NCBI GenBank assembly: GCA_910578785.1
Contig: CAJTSJ010000031.1
Coordinates: 1 to 30,991 of the forward strand
Reading direction: 5' to 3'
Source of the DNA: an uncultured Muribaculum sp.
Lineage (GTDB): Bacteria; Bacteroidota; Bacteroidia; Bacteroidales; Muribaculaceae
DNA length: 30,991 nt
Positions within the stretch are counted from its first letter, which is position 1, and each line of letters begins with the position of its first letter. Below the pieces are notes generated by a model. The model saw nothing but the letters and a program-made list of their open reading frames with translations, had not been told where the DNA came from and did no database searches. Below are positions 1-8,664 of the stretch, piece after piece. The translations under genes were made by a program, and so were the position numbers.

Positions 1-59
1 AGGTGAATCTATTTCATGTATCGAAGATTTTTGCACTTCGATTTTGAAAGTACACCATA

Positions 60-2033
60 TCAGCCGTCGGCGGAGGGCCTGATCCGGCGCGGATGGTGCG
101 TTGTTATTATCAACGGCACGTTTTCGACAGTGACATAGCTTGTGTCGAGCCCGAACGCCACCGTGTCGGGAATGCCGAGATGCCTGACTATGTCGCGCAG
201 ACGCATGACAGTACGGTCTTTCCACGAGCATGTGCTTTCAGGCGAGAATATACGGTGTATTATGACGAAATGGAAGTCACCAGGAACGCCGTGCCTGCGG
301 AGCGAAGGATATGTGCTTACGAGATCGAGCTTGCCGGCCCGCACCCGGTCTTCGACTATCTGGCGCAGATAGACACTCAACTGCGGACGAATGCGGAATC
401 CGATTTTCAGGTTTACCCGAAACAATGTCTCCGGAATAAGGGTGTCGAAGTCGTATTCAAGCTGGTCAGGGTCGTTGGTAATCTCAAGATGCAGGAGCCA
501 ATAGTGGTCAGCACGTTTTGGACGTTTGTTGATTATGGAATAAAGCACCTTGCTTTCGACCATCGAACTCCGCCCGGAATGACTCACGTATATGAGATTG
601 GAGGCATATTTAGGTATAGCGACATCATCTTTTATGTCGGTAATAATCGGGTAATAGTCACTTACACGCTTATATTCGATGAATCGGTTGCGGATAAGCT
701 CAGCGCTGTGCCATATCATGATAACCATAAATACAACACCTCCGATGAGCAAAGTGTACCAGCCTCCGTGGCTGAATTTGTGGGCATTGGCGACGAAGAA
801 ACATCCCTCTATGGCCGTGAATACGACCACAAAGAGCAGAGTCAACAGCTTCGGCGTATTGCGCATATTGAGATAGAATACGAGCAACACGGTGGTCATC
901 AGCATAGTGACCGTGATTGCAAGTCCGTAAGCTGCCTCCATGCGTTCAGATGACTGGAACAAGGCCACGGTAAGCAGACATCCGGCACACAGCGCCACAT
1001 TGACCGCCGGTATGTACAGCTGGCCTTTCAGCGTTGAGGGGTATTTAATCCGGAGCCTCGGCCAGAAATTCAGCCCAATAGCCTCGCTGAATATGGTGAA
1101 CGAACCGCTTATAAGCGCCTGGCTGGCTATTATGGCGGCGCCGGTGGCCATGACCACTGCCGGAACAATCAACGCATGAGGCACTACAGCATAGAACGGG
1201 TTGACATTCGCCAAGTCATTGCCTTTATTCGCTATGAGCCATGCGCCCTGTCCGAGATACGTCAGTATCAGCATCGCCTTCACAAATATCCAGCTTATTG
1301 AAATGTTCATCCGACCGCAATGGCCCAAATCGGAATACAGGGCTTCGGCTCCCGTAGTGCAGAGGAATACAGCCCCGAGGATAAGGAACCAGTCGGGATA
1401 ATCAACCAGAAGGCGTATGGCATAAATCGGGTTGAACGCATTCATCACTCCGGCATACAGGCCTATGTTGACCGCACCTATGGCTCCGAGCATCAGGAAC
1501 CAGACAAGCATAAAGGGTCCGAAATACCGGCCTATCTTGCCCGTTCCGAACTGCTGGACCACAAACACGACCAATATGATACATATAATAATAGGCATCG
1601 TTGGAACCGACGGGTCGAAAGACCTGATACCTTCGATGGCCGAGGTCACGGTGATGGCCGGAGTGATTACCCCGTCGGCTATCAGAGTGCCCGCCCCAAG
1701 CGCCGCGACAATATACAGCCATCGCGGACACGACCGCTTAAGCAGAGAATACAGCGCCAGTATGCCCCCTTCTCCCTTATTGTCGGCCCTCAATGCTATA
1801 AGCACATATTTGACGGTGGTCTGCAACGTAAGCGTCCAGATAATACACGACACGGCCCCTATAATATAGTCTTCGGAATAGCCGGCATTGACACCGACTA
1901 TGGCCTTCATCACATATAGCGGAGATGTACCGATGTCACCGAACACAATGCCCACGGCTATCAGGAGCCCGATAGCACTAAACTTATGCGACAGGGAACG
2001 ATTCGCGGTTTTATTGTCTTCCTTCAATCTCAT
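60..2033 (-). CDS. kup: Kup-type potassium uptake protein
   Basis: Low-affinity K+ uptake permease of the KUP/HAK/KT family, acting in the inner membrane, probably by K+/H+ symport as in the E. coli protein. The N-terminal half shows about twelve hydrophobic spans. The first contains the family hallmark GDIGTSPLYV, and the loop after the next span carries DNKGEGGILALYSL. The last ~170 residues are a hydrophilic cytoplasmic domain, as in the family. I take the ATG at 2033 (protein begins MRLKEDNKTANR, about 657 residues). A GTG at 2075 would add 14 residues, including YKIVCVYYLL, which looks unlike a Kup N-terminus. E. coli Kup is 622 residues, so the length is normal. It is the last gene of the minus-strand run ybaK-aroC-radical SAM-kup and lies about 60 bases after the radical SAM stop, so it may also have its own promoter. 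Confidence 0.95.
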   Translation of the reverse strand: MRLKEDNKTANRSLSHKFSAIGLLIAVGIVFGDIGTSPLYVMKAIVGVNAGYSEDYIIGAVSCIIWTLTLQTTVKYVLIALRADNKGEGGILALYSLLKRSCPRWLYIVAALGAGTLIADGVITPAITVTSAIEGIRSFDPSVPTMPIIICIILVVFVVQQFGTGKIGRYFGPFMLVWFLMLGAIGAVNIGLYAGVMNAFNPIYAIRLLVDYPDWFLILGAVFLCTTGAEALYSDLGHCGRMNISISWIFVKAMLILTYLGQGAWLIANKGNDLANVNPFYAVVPHALIVPAVVMATGAAIIASQALISGSFTIFSEAIGLNFWPRLRIKYPSTLKGQLYIPAVNVALCAGCLLTVALFQSSERMEAAYGLAITVTMLMTTVLLVFYLNMRNTPKLLTLLFVVVFTAIEGCFFVANAHKFSHGGWYTLLIGGVVFMVIMIWHSAELIRNRFIEYKRVSDYYPIITDIKDDVAIPKYASNLIYVSHSGRSSMVESKVLYSIINKRPKRADHYWLLHLEITNDPDQLEYDFDTLIPETLFRVNLKIGFRIRPQLSVYLRQIVEDRVRAGKLDLVSTYPSLRRHGVPGDFHFVIIHRIFSPESTCSWKDRTVMRLRDIVRHLGIPDTVAFGLDTSYVTVENVPLIITTHHPRRIRPSADG

Positions 2034-2093
2034 CAGGCGGTGTAATAAATAGTAAACGCATACTATCTTATACACCTGACGAGGCAGTATTGT

Positions 2094-2978
2094 TTACGTC
2101 AGGCGCTTGTTGAGCATCTGCACGAACTGATAGTTCTTCACACCCCATCGCGGCCACTCAAGCAACTCGTCGGGCGACTGGCTGGTAAAGCGGTCAATGG
2201 CTATGGACGGATTGAGCCTTTTTACAATACAGGCGCACAAATCGAGGTATTCATCGAGTGTCCAGCGTCTTACATCCAGCTCGCCCGACTTTATCTGACG
2301 GGACAGACGCGTGCCCTTCAATATCTGAAGCTGATGGAACTTGACCACCTCTACCGGCAGGGCCGACACCCTGTCGACTGTAAGCATCATGTCGTCGAGG
2401 GTCTCGCCCGGCAATCCCAGAATCAGATGCAGTCCGGTATGCAGGCCACGGGAGGCAGTACGGGCGACGGCATCCGTGACAGTCTGCCATGTATGGCAAC
2501 GGTTTATAAGGGCAAGAGTCTTGTCGTGGGAAGACTCAGCTCCGTATTCTATCATCACGAAATATCGTTCGGAAAGCAGACTGAGATAGTCAAGAAGACT
2601 GTCGGGCACGCAGTCGGGGCGGGTTCCGACGACAAGCCCTACCACCCCATCCTGCGACAAGGCCTCCCCGTACATCGACTTTAGGCGGTCGAGTTCGGCA
2701 TGGGTACCGGTATATGCCTGGAAATATGCGAGGTAGCGCATCGACGGATACTTGCGTGCGAAAAACTTCTTACCGGCTTCAATCTGCTCCGCTACAGAGT
2801 CCAGCTGACGGCAGTACTCGGGGTTGAACGATCTGTTGATGCAATATGAGCATCCGCCGACACCGATTGTGCCGTCGCGGTTGGGGCAACTCAATCCGGC
2901 GTCTATCGACAGCTTCTGAATCTTCCCGTCGAAATGCTCTGCAAGAAAGTCGGAATAGTCCTTGTATGGCTTAATCAT
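2094..2978 (-). CDS. TIGR01212-family radical SAM protein (YhcC-like)
   Basis: 294-residue radical SAM protein of the YhcC/TIGR01212 type. The cluster-binding cysteines are spaced as in that family: C31 in SCPNRDGTIG, then C43 and C46 in GGCSYC, rather than the common CxxxCxxC. Downstream are GTRPDCVPD and a barrel segment HLILGLPGE, both typical of the group. The start is the ATG at 2978, five bases after the aroC stop, so the gene is translated as part of the aroC operon. The substrate of this family is not known to me, so no reaction is assigned. Length and N-terminus fit full-length relatives; nothing is broken. Confidence 0.92.
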   Translation of the reverse strand: MIKPYKDYSDFLAEHFDGKIQKLSIDAGLSCPNRDGTIGVGGCSYCINRSFNPEYCRQLDSVAEQIEAGKKFFARKYPSMRYLAYFQAYTGTHAELDRLKSMYGEALSQDGVVGLVVGTRPDCVPDSLLDYLSLLSERYFVMIEYGAESSHDKTLALINRCHTWQTVTDAVARTASRGLHTGLHLILGLPGETLDDMMLTVDRVSALPVEVVKFHQLQILKGTRLSRQIKSGELDVRRWTLDEYLDLCACIVKRLNPSIAIDRFTSQSPDELLEWPRWGVKNYQFVQMLNKRLT

Positions 2979-2983
2979 AGCCT

Positions 2984-4060
2984 TTAAAGTCGCGATGTGC
3001 GGTTGATAAGGTATGCGTCGAATATTGTCATGGCGGTCATAGCCTCAACGATGGGAACCGCCCGCGGAAGCACACACGGGTCGTGGCGTCCGCGGGCCTT
3101 AAGCACTGTGGCCGAACCGTCGGACTTTACTGTAGGCACTTCCCTGAGCAGGGTAGCTACCGGCTTAAACGCCACCCGGAAGTATATGTCCTCGCCGTTA
3201 GAGATTCCGCCCTGAATTCCGCCTGAATGATTGGCCAGGGTGTGTATACGTCCGGAGCCGTCCGAAGCGAATGCGTCAATCATATCGCTTCCCCTGCGCC
3301 CTACTCCGGCAAAACCCATTCCGTAGTCAAATCCCTTGGCGGCGTTTATACCCATCATGGCTCCGGCCAGACGTGCATGCAGTTTGCCGAAGACGGGGTC
3401 GCCGAGACCAGCGGGGACACCTTTGACCACACAGGTGACCACACCCCCTATGGTGTCGCCGTCCTTCTTCACATCCTCTATCAGACGTATCATCCGGTCG
3501 GCGGTCTCCGGGTCGGGGCATCTGACCACGTTGCGTTCGGCCATGTCAGGCGTGAAACATGTGTAATCGGCATTGACCTCTATGTCGCCCACCCTTGAAG
3601 TATAGGCGAATATCTCCACTCCGAGAGAGGCCAAAGCCTGCCTGGCCAACGCACCGGCCACGACACGCGAAATTGTCTCTCTTGCCGACGAACGTCCGCC
3701 ACCGCGGTAGTCGCGCAGGCCGTATTTCATGCTGTAGGTATAATCGGCATGCGACGGGCGGTAGGTGTCGGCCATCTCCTTGTAGTCCGACGAATGCTGG
3801 TTTGTATTTTCCACAATAAACCCTATGGAGGTTCCTGTCGTCACTCCGTCCATTATCCCGCTAAGGAATCTAACGCGGTCAGCCTCGTTGCGCGCAGTGA
3901 CTATGTGGGACTGACCCGGCCTACGGCGGTCAAGCTCTCGCTGGATCTCCGCCGTGTCTATGCGGATTCCTGCCGGCACTCCGTCAATCACACCGCCCAC
4001 ACCCGGACCATGCGACTCGCCGAACGATGTCAGCCGGTATATTTCGCCAAAAGTATTCAT
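2984..4060 (-). CDS. aroC: Chorismate synthase
   Basis: Catalyses the last shikimate-pathway step, converting 5-enolpyruvylshikimate-3-phosphate to chorismate, in the cytosol and with reduced FMN. The N-terminus MNTFGEIYRLTSFGESHGPG carries the family signature GESHG. Other conserved stretches are RRRPGQ, the GTSIGF segment, YRGGGRSSARET and the C-terminal RGRHDPCVLPRAVPIVEA. At 358 residues it is normal for the family. The start ATG overlaps the ybaK stop by four bases (ATGA), which indicates translational coupling. It is followed after five bases by the radical SAM gene. Confidence 0.98.
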   Translation of the reverse strand: MNTFGEIYRLTSFGESHGPGVGGVIDGVPAGIRIDTAEIQRELDRRRPGQSHIVTARNEADRVRFLSGIMDGVTTGTSIGFIVENTNQHSSDYKEMADTYRPSHADYTYSMKYGLRDYRGGGRSSARETISRVVAGALARQALASLGVEIFAYTSRVGDIEVNADYTCFTPDMAERNVVRCPDPETADRMIRLIEDVKKDGDTIGGVVTCVVKGVPAGLGDPVFGKLHARLAGAMMGINAAKGFDYGMGFAGVGRRGSDMIDAFASDGSGRIHTLANHSGGIQGGISNGEDIYFRVAFKPVATLLREVPTVKSDGSATVLKARGRHDPCVLPRAVPIVEAMTAMTIFDAYLINRTSRL

Positions 4061-4563
4061 TTTACATGCTCGTTATTAGTCATCGGTACTGCAATGTCGG
4101 CAACCGTGCCACGGGTATACCTCACCAGTGCGTCGGGGGCTACCTGAATCTGAAGTCCACGCACACCGGCGCTGACAAAGACAGTGTCGAAGTCGGTCAC
4201 CGTAGAATGGAAGAACGTGGGGAACGCCTTTTTCATTCCTATCGGCGAACAACCGCCGCGGATATATCCCGTCAAAGGCAACAGCTCTTTCATCGGAATG
4301 AGATCCACCTTCTTGGCACCGGCAGTCTTGGCGACGGCTTTCAGGTCGACCTCCATGTTTCCGGGAATAACACATACGATATGTCCGCACTTTTCACCGT
4401 GCAGTACCAGAGTCTTGAACACCCGGCGTATATCCTCGCCCAACTCCTCGGCCACATGGTCGGCGGCCAGATTATTTTCGTCGACCGTGTACGGAATCAG
4501 GTTATACGGTATTTTTGCCTTGTCTAAAAGACGCGCGGCATTTGTCTTGACATTTCCAGCCAT
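4057..4563 (-). CDS. ybaK: Cys-tRNA(Pro)/Cys-tRNA(Cys) deacylase, YbaK type
   Basis: 168-residue trans-editing deacylase of the YbaK/ProX-like fold, which hydrolyses misacylated Cys-tRNA(Pro) in the cytosol. The segment RRVFKTLVLHGE places K50 at the position of the catalytic lysine of E. coli YbaK (K46). The glycine-rich stretch GYIRGGCSPIGMKK is the conserved family loop. The gene is first in the minus-strand group and has a good Bacteroidetes promoter just upstream (4581-4611), giving a leader of about 10-15 bases. The stop overlaps the aroC start. No truncation is seen. Confidence 0.95.
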   Translation of the reverse strand: MAGNVKTNAARLLDKAKIPYNLIPYTVDENNLAADHVAEELGEDIRRVFKTLVLHGEKCGHIVCVIPGNMEVDLKAVAKTAGAKKVDLIPMKELLPLTGYIRGGCSPIGMKKAFPTFFHSTVTDFDTVFVSAGVRGLQIQVAPDALVRYTRGTVADIAVPMTNNEHVK

Positions 4564-4580
4564 AAATATTTATCTTTCTG

Positions 4581-4611
4581 CAAAGATACTGCTTATTTGC
4601 CAATCCGCAAT
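4581..4611 (-). promoter_or_regulatory. Bacteroidetes-type promoter for ybaK-aroC
   Basis: Read on the minus strand: ATTG (4611-4608), exactly 19 bases, then TATCTTTG (4588-4581). This matches the TTG/TTTG-N19-TAnnTTTG pattern used by the Bacteroidetes primary sigma factor. It ends 17 bases before the ybaK ATG, implying a very short leader. Confidence 0.7.
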
Positions 4612-4650
4612 CTTTCCGCACCCCGTATGCTATATTAAATATAAATGTAT

Positions 4651-4658
4651 TAATTTTG
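4651..4658 (+). promoter_or_regulatory. Probable -7 box for the LytTR gene
   Basis: TAATTTTG lies 18 bases before the ATG at 4677 and matches TAnnTTTG exactly. No good -33 box is seen 19-21 bases upstream, so the promoter may be weak or activator-dependent. Confidence 0.4.
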
Positions 4659-4676
4659 TACATCAATCGGAATTGA

Positions 4677-5492
4677 ATGAATTCTATAGCCACACTTCGC
4701 CACGCTTCGCCGGCTGATATACGCACAGCACTGCTGACAGCGGTCATAATCTCATTCCCCAATATCGTGTGCCTGTCCTATGAATGGGCATGCCTTTGCG
4801 GTACGGAATGCAGAATACTCATAGTGGCCTACTTCATATTCCGCCTTCTGCTGTTCGCCTCCGCCACCTATGCGCAGACAGCCCTGGGGAAAAAGCTACG
4901 CGCATCGTCACCGTCGCGCATACTGGCTGTCAATTCGGGCATCTCGGCCACTGCTTATCTACTGGCATTACCGGTATCGGTTGCCGTATCAAAGTATATA
5001 CCTACCGATGCGCGAGGGAGTATCCTCGTGTTCCAGTTTATGGTGATAGCCATAATCTGCTCTTCGAAAACATTTATCGATGCATATAAAAGCGCATTGA
5101 AGCAGAAGGACGGTAAGGCCGAACAGGCGCCGGGCGTTGCTGAAATCCCCAAACCGAGCCATCTCTTAATCAGCACCGGCGACAGGATTCTGCCAGTCCA
5201 GACCGACAGCATCGCGTTCATTTACGCATCCAACCGTAGAGCATCGGTGACGACTCTTGACGGCAAGACATATCAATACGGCCAATCGTTGGACCAGACC
5301 ATGTCAGTTCTGAGAGAAGACAGTTTTTTCCGCGTGAACAAGCAGTACATAATATCCAAAAAGGCTGTGGCGGAAATAACTGTGTGGTTTGACAATCGTC
5401 TGCTGATAAAATTGCCGGGCATCGAGACCCCGGAACCTGTCTATGTAAGCAAAAACAAGGCATCGCAGTTTAAAAAGTGGATGGCGCAATAG
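4677..5492 (+). CDS. Membrane-anchored LytTR-domain transcriptional regulator
   Basis: 271 residues. The N-terminal ~130 residues hold four hydrophobic spans (about 17-37, 46-66, 84-104 and 114-131). A charged linker follows (KQKDGKAEQAPGVAEIPKP), then a LytTR DNA-binding domain from about 163 to 268. The domain shows the family pattern: a beta-rich start (LLISTGDRILPVQTDSIAFI), the segment YGQSLDQTMSVL, and FFRVNKQYIISKKAV, where the usual form is FFRvhrsyivN. This architecture (four spans plus LytTR, no receiver domain) is known in Bacteroidetes, where it usually acts without a response-regulator domain. No histidine kinase lies next to it. It is divergent from ybaK, and its targets cannot be read from the sequence; the downstream GH39-DUF362 gene is one possibility. 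Confidence 0.88.
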   Translation: MNSIATLRHASPADIRTALLTAVIISFPNIVCLSYEWACLCGTECRILIVAYFIFRLLLFASATYAQTALGKKLRASSPSRILAVNSGISATAYLLALPVSVAVSKYIPTDARGSILVFQFMVIAIICSSKTFIDAYKSALKQKDGKAEQAPGVAEIPKPSHLLISTGDRILPVQTDSIAFIYASNRRASVTTLDGKTYQYGQSLDQTMSVLREDSFFRVNKQYIISKKAVAEITVWFDNRLLIKLPGIETPEPVYVSKNKASQFKKWMAQ

Positions 5493-5602
5493 CCCCCCGC
5501 TTTTCGCCTTTACAACGCCGTTTTTCGTTTTAAGCCCGAAACAGAGCTGTATTTCAGCGATTTTAAGTAATATTGCATTAGGAAATCAAACCGAATCATT
5601 CA

Positions 5603-8542
5603 ATGAAACATTTCTTTACAACATTACTCACACTGACATTATCCACCACGGCAAGCGCATCTCCAGTATTGGCCGATACGGTGGACATTCATGTCGACGC
5701 GGCAGACTCATCGTCGGCAATAAGACCTTTATGGGCCTGGGTGGGCTATGACGAGCCGAATTACACCTACATGAAGGACGGCAAAAAGTTACTTACGGAA
5801 CTGTCGGCCATGAACTACTATCCGGTCAATGTCCGCGTCCACAATCTTCTGTCCACAGGCGACGGCGAAGCCGCGCTGAAATGGGGCTCGACCAACGCCT
5901 ACACAGAAGACTCCGAAGGCAACCCGGTATATGACTGGACCATTACCGACAGTATTTTTGACACTTTTGTCGAACGCGGAATGCGACCTCTGGTGCAAAT
6001 CGGATTTATGCCTGAAGCATTGTCTACGAATCCTTCGCCCTACCGCCACAACTGGACTCCACGAGATCCGTATGACAAAATCTTCACAGGCTGGGCATAT
6101 CCTCCGAACGATTACGACAAATGGCGCGAACTTATCTATCAGTGGGCATCGCACTGCCGTGACAGGTACGGAATCGAAGAAGTGAAAGACTGGTACTGGG
6201 AGGTCTGGAACGAACCAAACCTTTATTTGAAAGGTTCGCTCGAAGATTACTGTAAAATGTATGACTACGCGGTCGACGGACTGCTCCGCGCTCTGCCCGA
6301 CGCCATTGTGGGCGGACCACATTCCACAGGTCCGCGCGACCCGAGAGCCGCCGACTACCTCCGTAAATTCATAGACCACTGTCTTAACGGGACCAACTAC
6401 GCGACAGGCAGGCAAGGCACTCCGTTGAGATATATCGGGTACCATGCCAAAGGCGCCCCTAAATTCTCAGACGACGGCAAGGTGCTGATGTCAATCCGCG
6501 GTCAGCTTCTTGACGTAGAGGAGGGATTTAAGATAGTGAATGAATTTCCCGAGCTTAAAGGCATCCCGGTGATAATAGGTGAATTTGACCCGGAAGGATG
6601 CGCCGCATGCTCATCGGAATTCGTTCCGCAATTTGATTACCGCAACGGTACCATGTATTCAAGCACACTGGCGGCGACGTACGGACGCATGCAGGATCTG
6701 GCTGAAAAATACGATGTCAATCTGGCAGGAGCAGTCACCTGGGCATTTGAATTCGAGGGACAACCCTGGTTCGCCGGATTCAGAGATCTCTCGACCAACG
6801 GAGTCGGGAAGCCGGTACTTAACGTGATGCGCATGCTCGGCCAGATGAAAGGCAACAAGCTTAAGGCTGAATCTTCGGGCATGATACAGCTCGACTCCAT
6901 AACTAAAAAAGGCGTGAGACATAAGAACGATGTCGGTGTGCTTGCATCGAACGACAACGGCGAAATCAGCATACTCGTGTGGAATTATCATGACCTCGAC
7001 GAGCCATACGCCGAACCGTCGCCAATCAGCCTGAACATCAAAAATATAAAAGGCAAACGTGTCAAGTCGGAGCATTTCCGCGTAGACCTCGACCACAGCA
7101 ATGCATTCAACGAATGGCGGAAAATGGGACGTCCGGCAACACCGTCGGAAAACGAGCGGGAAATTCTGAACCACCACGGTCAGCTTCGCCAGCTTACTTC
7201 GGCAAAATGGCTGGAGGTCAAGGACGGAAACATCAATTTTGAATTTGATTTACCGCGACAGGGAGTCTCATTGATAAAGATTTATGACAAAGGCGAGGAT
7301 TATACAGCCGACAGTCCAATCGGAACCGGCAAAGGCATCTATCCGGGGAGAGTGACATGGACAAGAGACACCGAAGCCACGCTATGGGACGGGAAAAACG
7401 GGAAATGGTGGGACGAAGGCATGATTGACCAGAAGCGTCTCGACACCATGTTCTCCGAATCGCTGTGCGCACTCACCGAATCGGCCACGTCGGGCGAAAG
7501 CTGGGAAAAGATATTCCGCTATTTCAACCTAAACCACAACAAGAGCGACAAAGGATACTCAAAAGGCGAAACAATAGCCGTGAAAATTAATCTGAACAAC
7601 ACTTACGACGCAGACGATGCCGACAATGACATCGACCAATCGCCCCAGGCCACGCGTACACTATTGCGCCAGTTAATCGACAGCGCCGGAATAGCTCCCG
7701 GCAACATCATTCTTTACGATGCCACGATAGGATGGCGCACACGAGCCATTCCCCGAAGGCTCTATGAACCCATACACCGTGAATTCCCGGAAGTCAGATG
7801 GATGAGCGCGGAAGGAGGCGAAGGAATCGAGCCTGCGGAATGGGTGGAAAACGCCATCACATATACAAATCCGGAAGTAAAGCTCGGCAACGCACTGCCA
7901 AAGGCCGTGGTGGAAGCCGACTATATAATTAACGAGTCACTGCTCAAAGGCCATGAGATGACCGGCGTCACGCTCGGAGCGAAAAATCATTTCGGCTCGA
8001 TACAGTTTCCGGCCCGCGAGCATGGAAGCGCATTTGTGCACCAGATGAAAGGAAAGCGTGGCGACTACAGCGCGCTGGTAGATCTGATGGGAGCCGACAA
8101 CCTTGGCAACAAGACATTACTTTACATAGTCGACGGGCTGTATGGCATGCAGACTAATGTCGGAGCACCAAGAAAAGGACGTGACACATGGAATACCCTG
8201 CCCGGCAAGGAACACTGGAGTTCATGCTACTTCATGTCGCTTGACCCCGTAGCAATCGAAGCCGTGTGCCTCGACTTTCTGGCATCGGAATTCGGTGGTG
8301 AACTCGGATTCAGCGGCGCACCGCAATTTCCCAAAGGGGCGGTCAGCAATTGCGACAACTACCTGCGCGAAGCGGCATCGGGCCACAATGCCGAGTTCGG
8401 TGATTACCGTCCAAACGGCGTTGCGTCAGGCAGTCTCGGAGTGTTTGAGCACTGGAACAATCCTTTCGACAGACTTTATAGCCGGAACAGAGGATTGGGC
8501 CAGGGAATAGAGCTAATCGACGCCTCAAAGCGGACTAAGTAG
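5603..8542 (+). CDS. Secreted GH39-like glycosidase fused to a DUF362 domain
   Basis: 979 residues. A signal peptide (MKHFFTTLLTLTLSTTASAS, cleavage near residues 20-24) leads into a GH39-type TIM barrel. WEVWNEPN puts the likely acid/base at E204, and GIPVIIGEFDPEG puts the likely nucleophile at E327. A beta-rich C-terminal region of the glycosidase ends near residue 565. From about 579 to the end (starting IYPGRVTWTRDTEATLWDG) there is a full DUF362 domain, recognisable by FRYFN, the IAVKINLNNTYD segment, the INESLLKGHEMTGVTLGAKN segment and YIVDGLYGM. In the Bacteroidetes I know, DUF362 proteins of this type are usually separate. I expect export to the periplasm or cell surface. GH39 members act on beta-xylosides or iduronides, but the substrate cannot be told here, and DUF362 has no settled activity. 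The reading frame is continuous with no stop at the junction. Confidence 0.88.
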   Translation: MKHFFTTLLTLTLSTTASASPVLADTVDIHVDAADSSSAIRPLWAWVGYDEPNYTYMKDGKKLLTELSAMNYYPVNVRVHNLLSTGDGEAALKWGSTNAYTEDSEGNPVYDWTITDSIFDTFVERGMRPLVQIGFMPEALSTNPSPYRHNWTPRDPYDKIFTGWAYPPNDYDKWRELIYQWASHCRDRYGIEEVKDWYWEVWNEPNLYLKGSLEDYCKMYDYAVDGLLRALPDAIVGGPHSTGPRDPRAADYLRKFIDHCLNGTNYATGRQGTPLRYIGYHAKGAPKFSDDGKVLMSIRGQLLDVEEGFKIVNEFPELKGIPVIIGEFDPEGCAACSSEFVPQFDYRNGTMYSSTLAATYGRMQDLAEKYDVNLAGAVTWAFEFEGQPWFAGFRDLSTNGVGKPVLNVMRMLGQMKGNKLKAESSGMIQLDSITKKGVRHKNDVGVLASNDNGEISILVWNYHDLDEPYAEPSPISLNIKNIKGKRVKSEHFRVDLDHSNAFNEWRKMGRPATPSENEREILNHHGQLRQLTSAKWLEVKDGNINFEFDLPRQGVSLIKIYDKGEDYTADSPIGTGKGIYPGRVTWTRDTEATLWDGKNGKWWDEGMIDQKRLDTMFSESLCALTESATSGESWEKIFRYFNLNHNKSDKGYSKGETIAVKINLNNTYDADDADNDIDQSPQATRTLLRQLIDSAGIAPGNIILYDATIGWRTRAIPRRLYEPIHREFPEVRWMSAEGGEGIEPAEWVENAITYTNPEVKLGNALPKAVVEADYIINESLLKGHEMTGVTLGAKNHFGSIQFPAREHGSAFVHQMKGKRGDYSALVDLMGADNLGNKTLLYIVDGLYGMQTNVGAPRKGRDTWNTLPGKEHWSSCYFMSLDPVAIEAVCLDFLASEFGGELGFSGAPQFPKGAVSNCDNYLREAASGHNAEFGDYRPNGVASGSLGVFEHWNNPFDRLYSRNRGLGQGIELIDASKRTK

Positions 8543-8639
8543 ACTTTTAGGACAATTTCGGCATAAAACAGCCTAACAAGCACGCAAAAAGAGCCATAAA
8601 AAGGTAAAATTGGAAAATACAGATTATCTTCCCATTGCT

Positions 8640-8647
8640 TAATTTTG
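8640..8647 (+). promoter_or_regulatory. Probable -7 box fixing the start of the phosphoesterase gene
   Basis: TAATTTTG followed by CAA matches TAnnTTTG and lies 17 bases before the ATG at 8665. It overlaps an upstream in-frame start at 8635, so that earlier start could not be on the same transcript. The -33 side is poor. Confidence 0.45.
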
Positions 8648-8664
8648 CAATAAAAATAATAGCA

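Noticed and set aside
20..42. Hairpin ATCGAAG/CTTCGAT after kup
   Set aside because: The stem is only seven AT-leaning base pairs, with no T-run on the minus strand, so I do not call it the kup terminator.
93..953. Long open frame on the plus strand
   Set aside because: Antisense to kup, which has clear family motifs; the translated peptide is not protein-like and has no homologous pattern. The other plus-strand frames over 1320-1919 are the same kind of shadow.
5789..6445. 218-codon open frame on the minus strand
   Set aside because: Lies wholly inside the GH39 region on the other strand; no signal, no motif.
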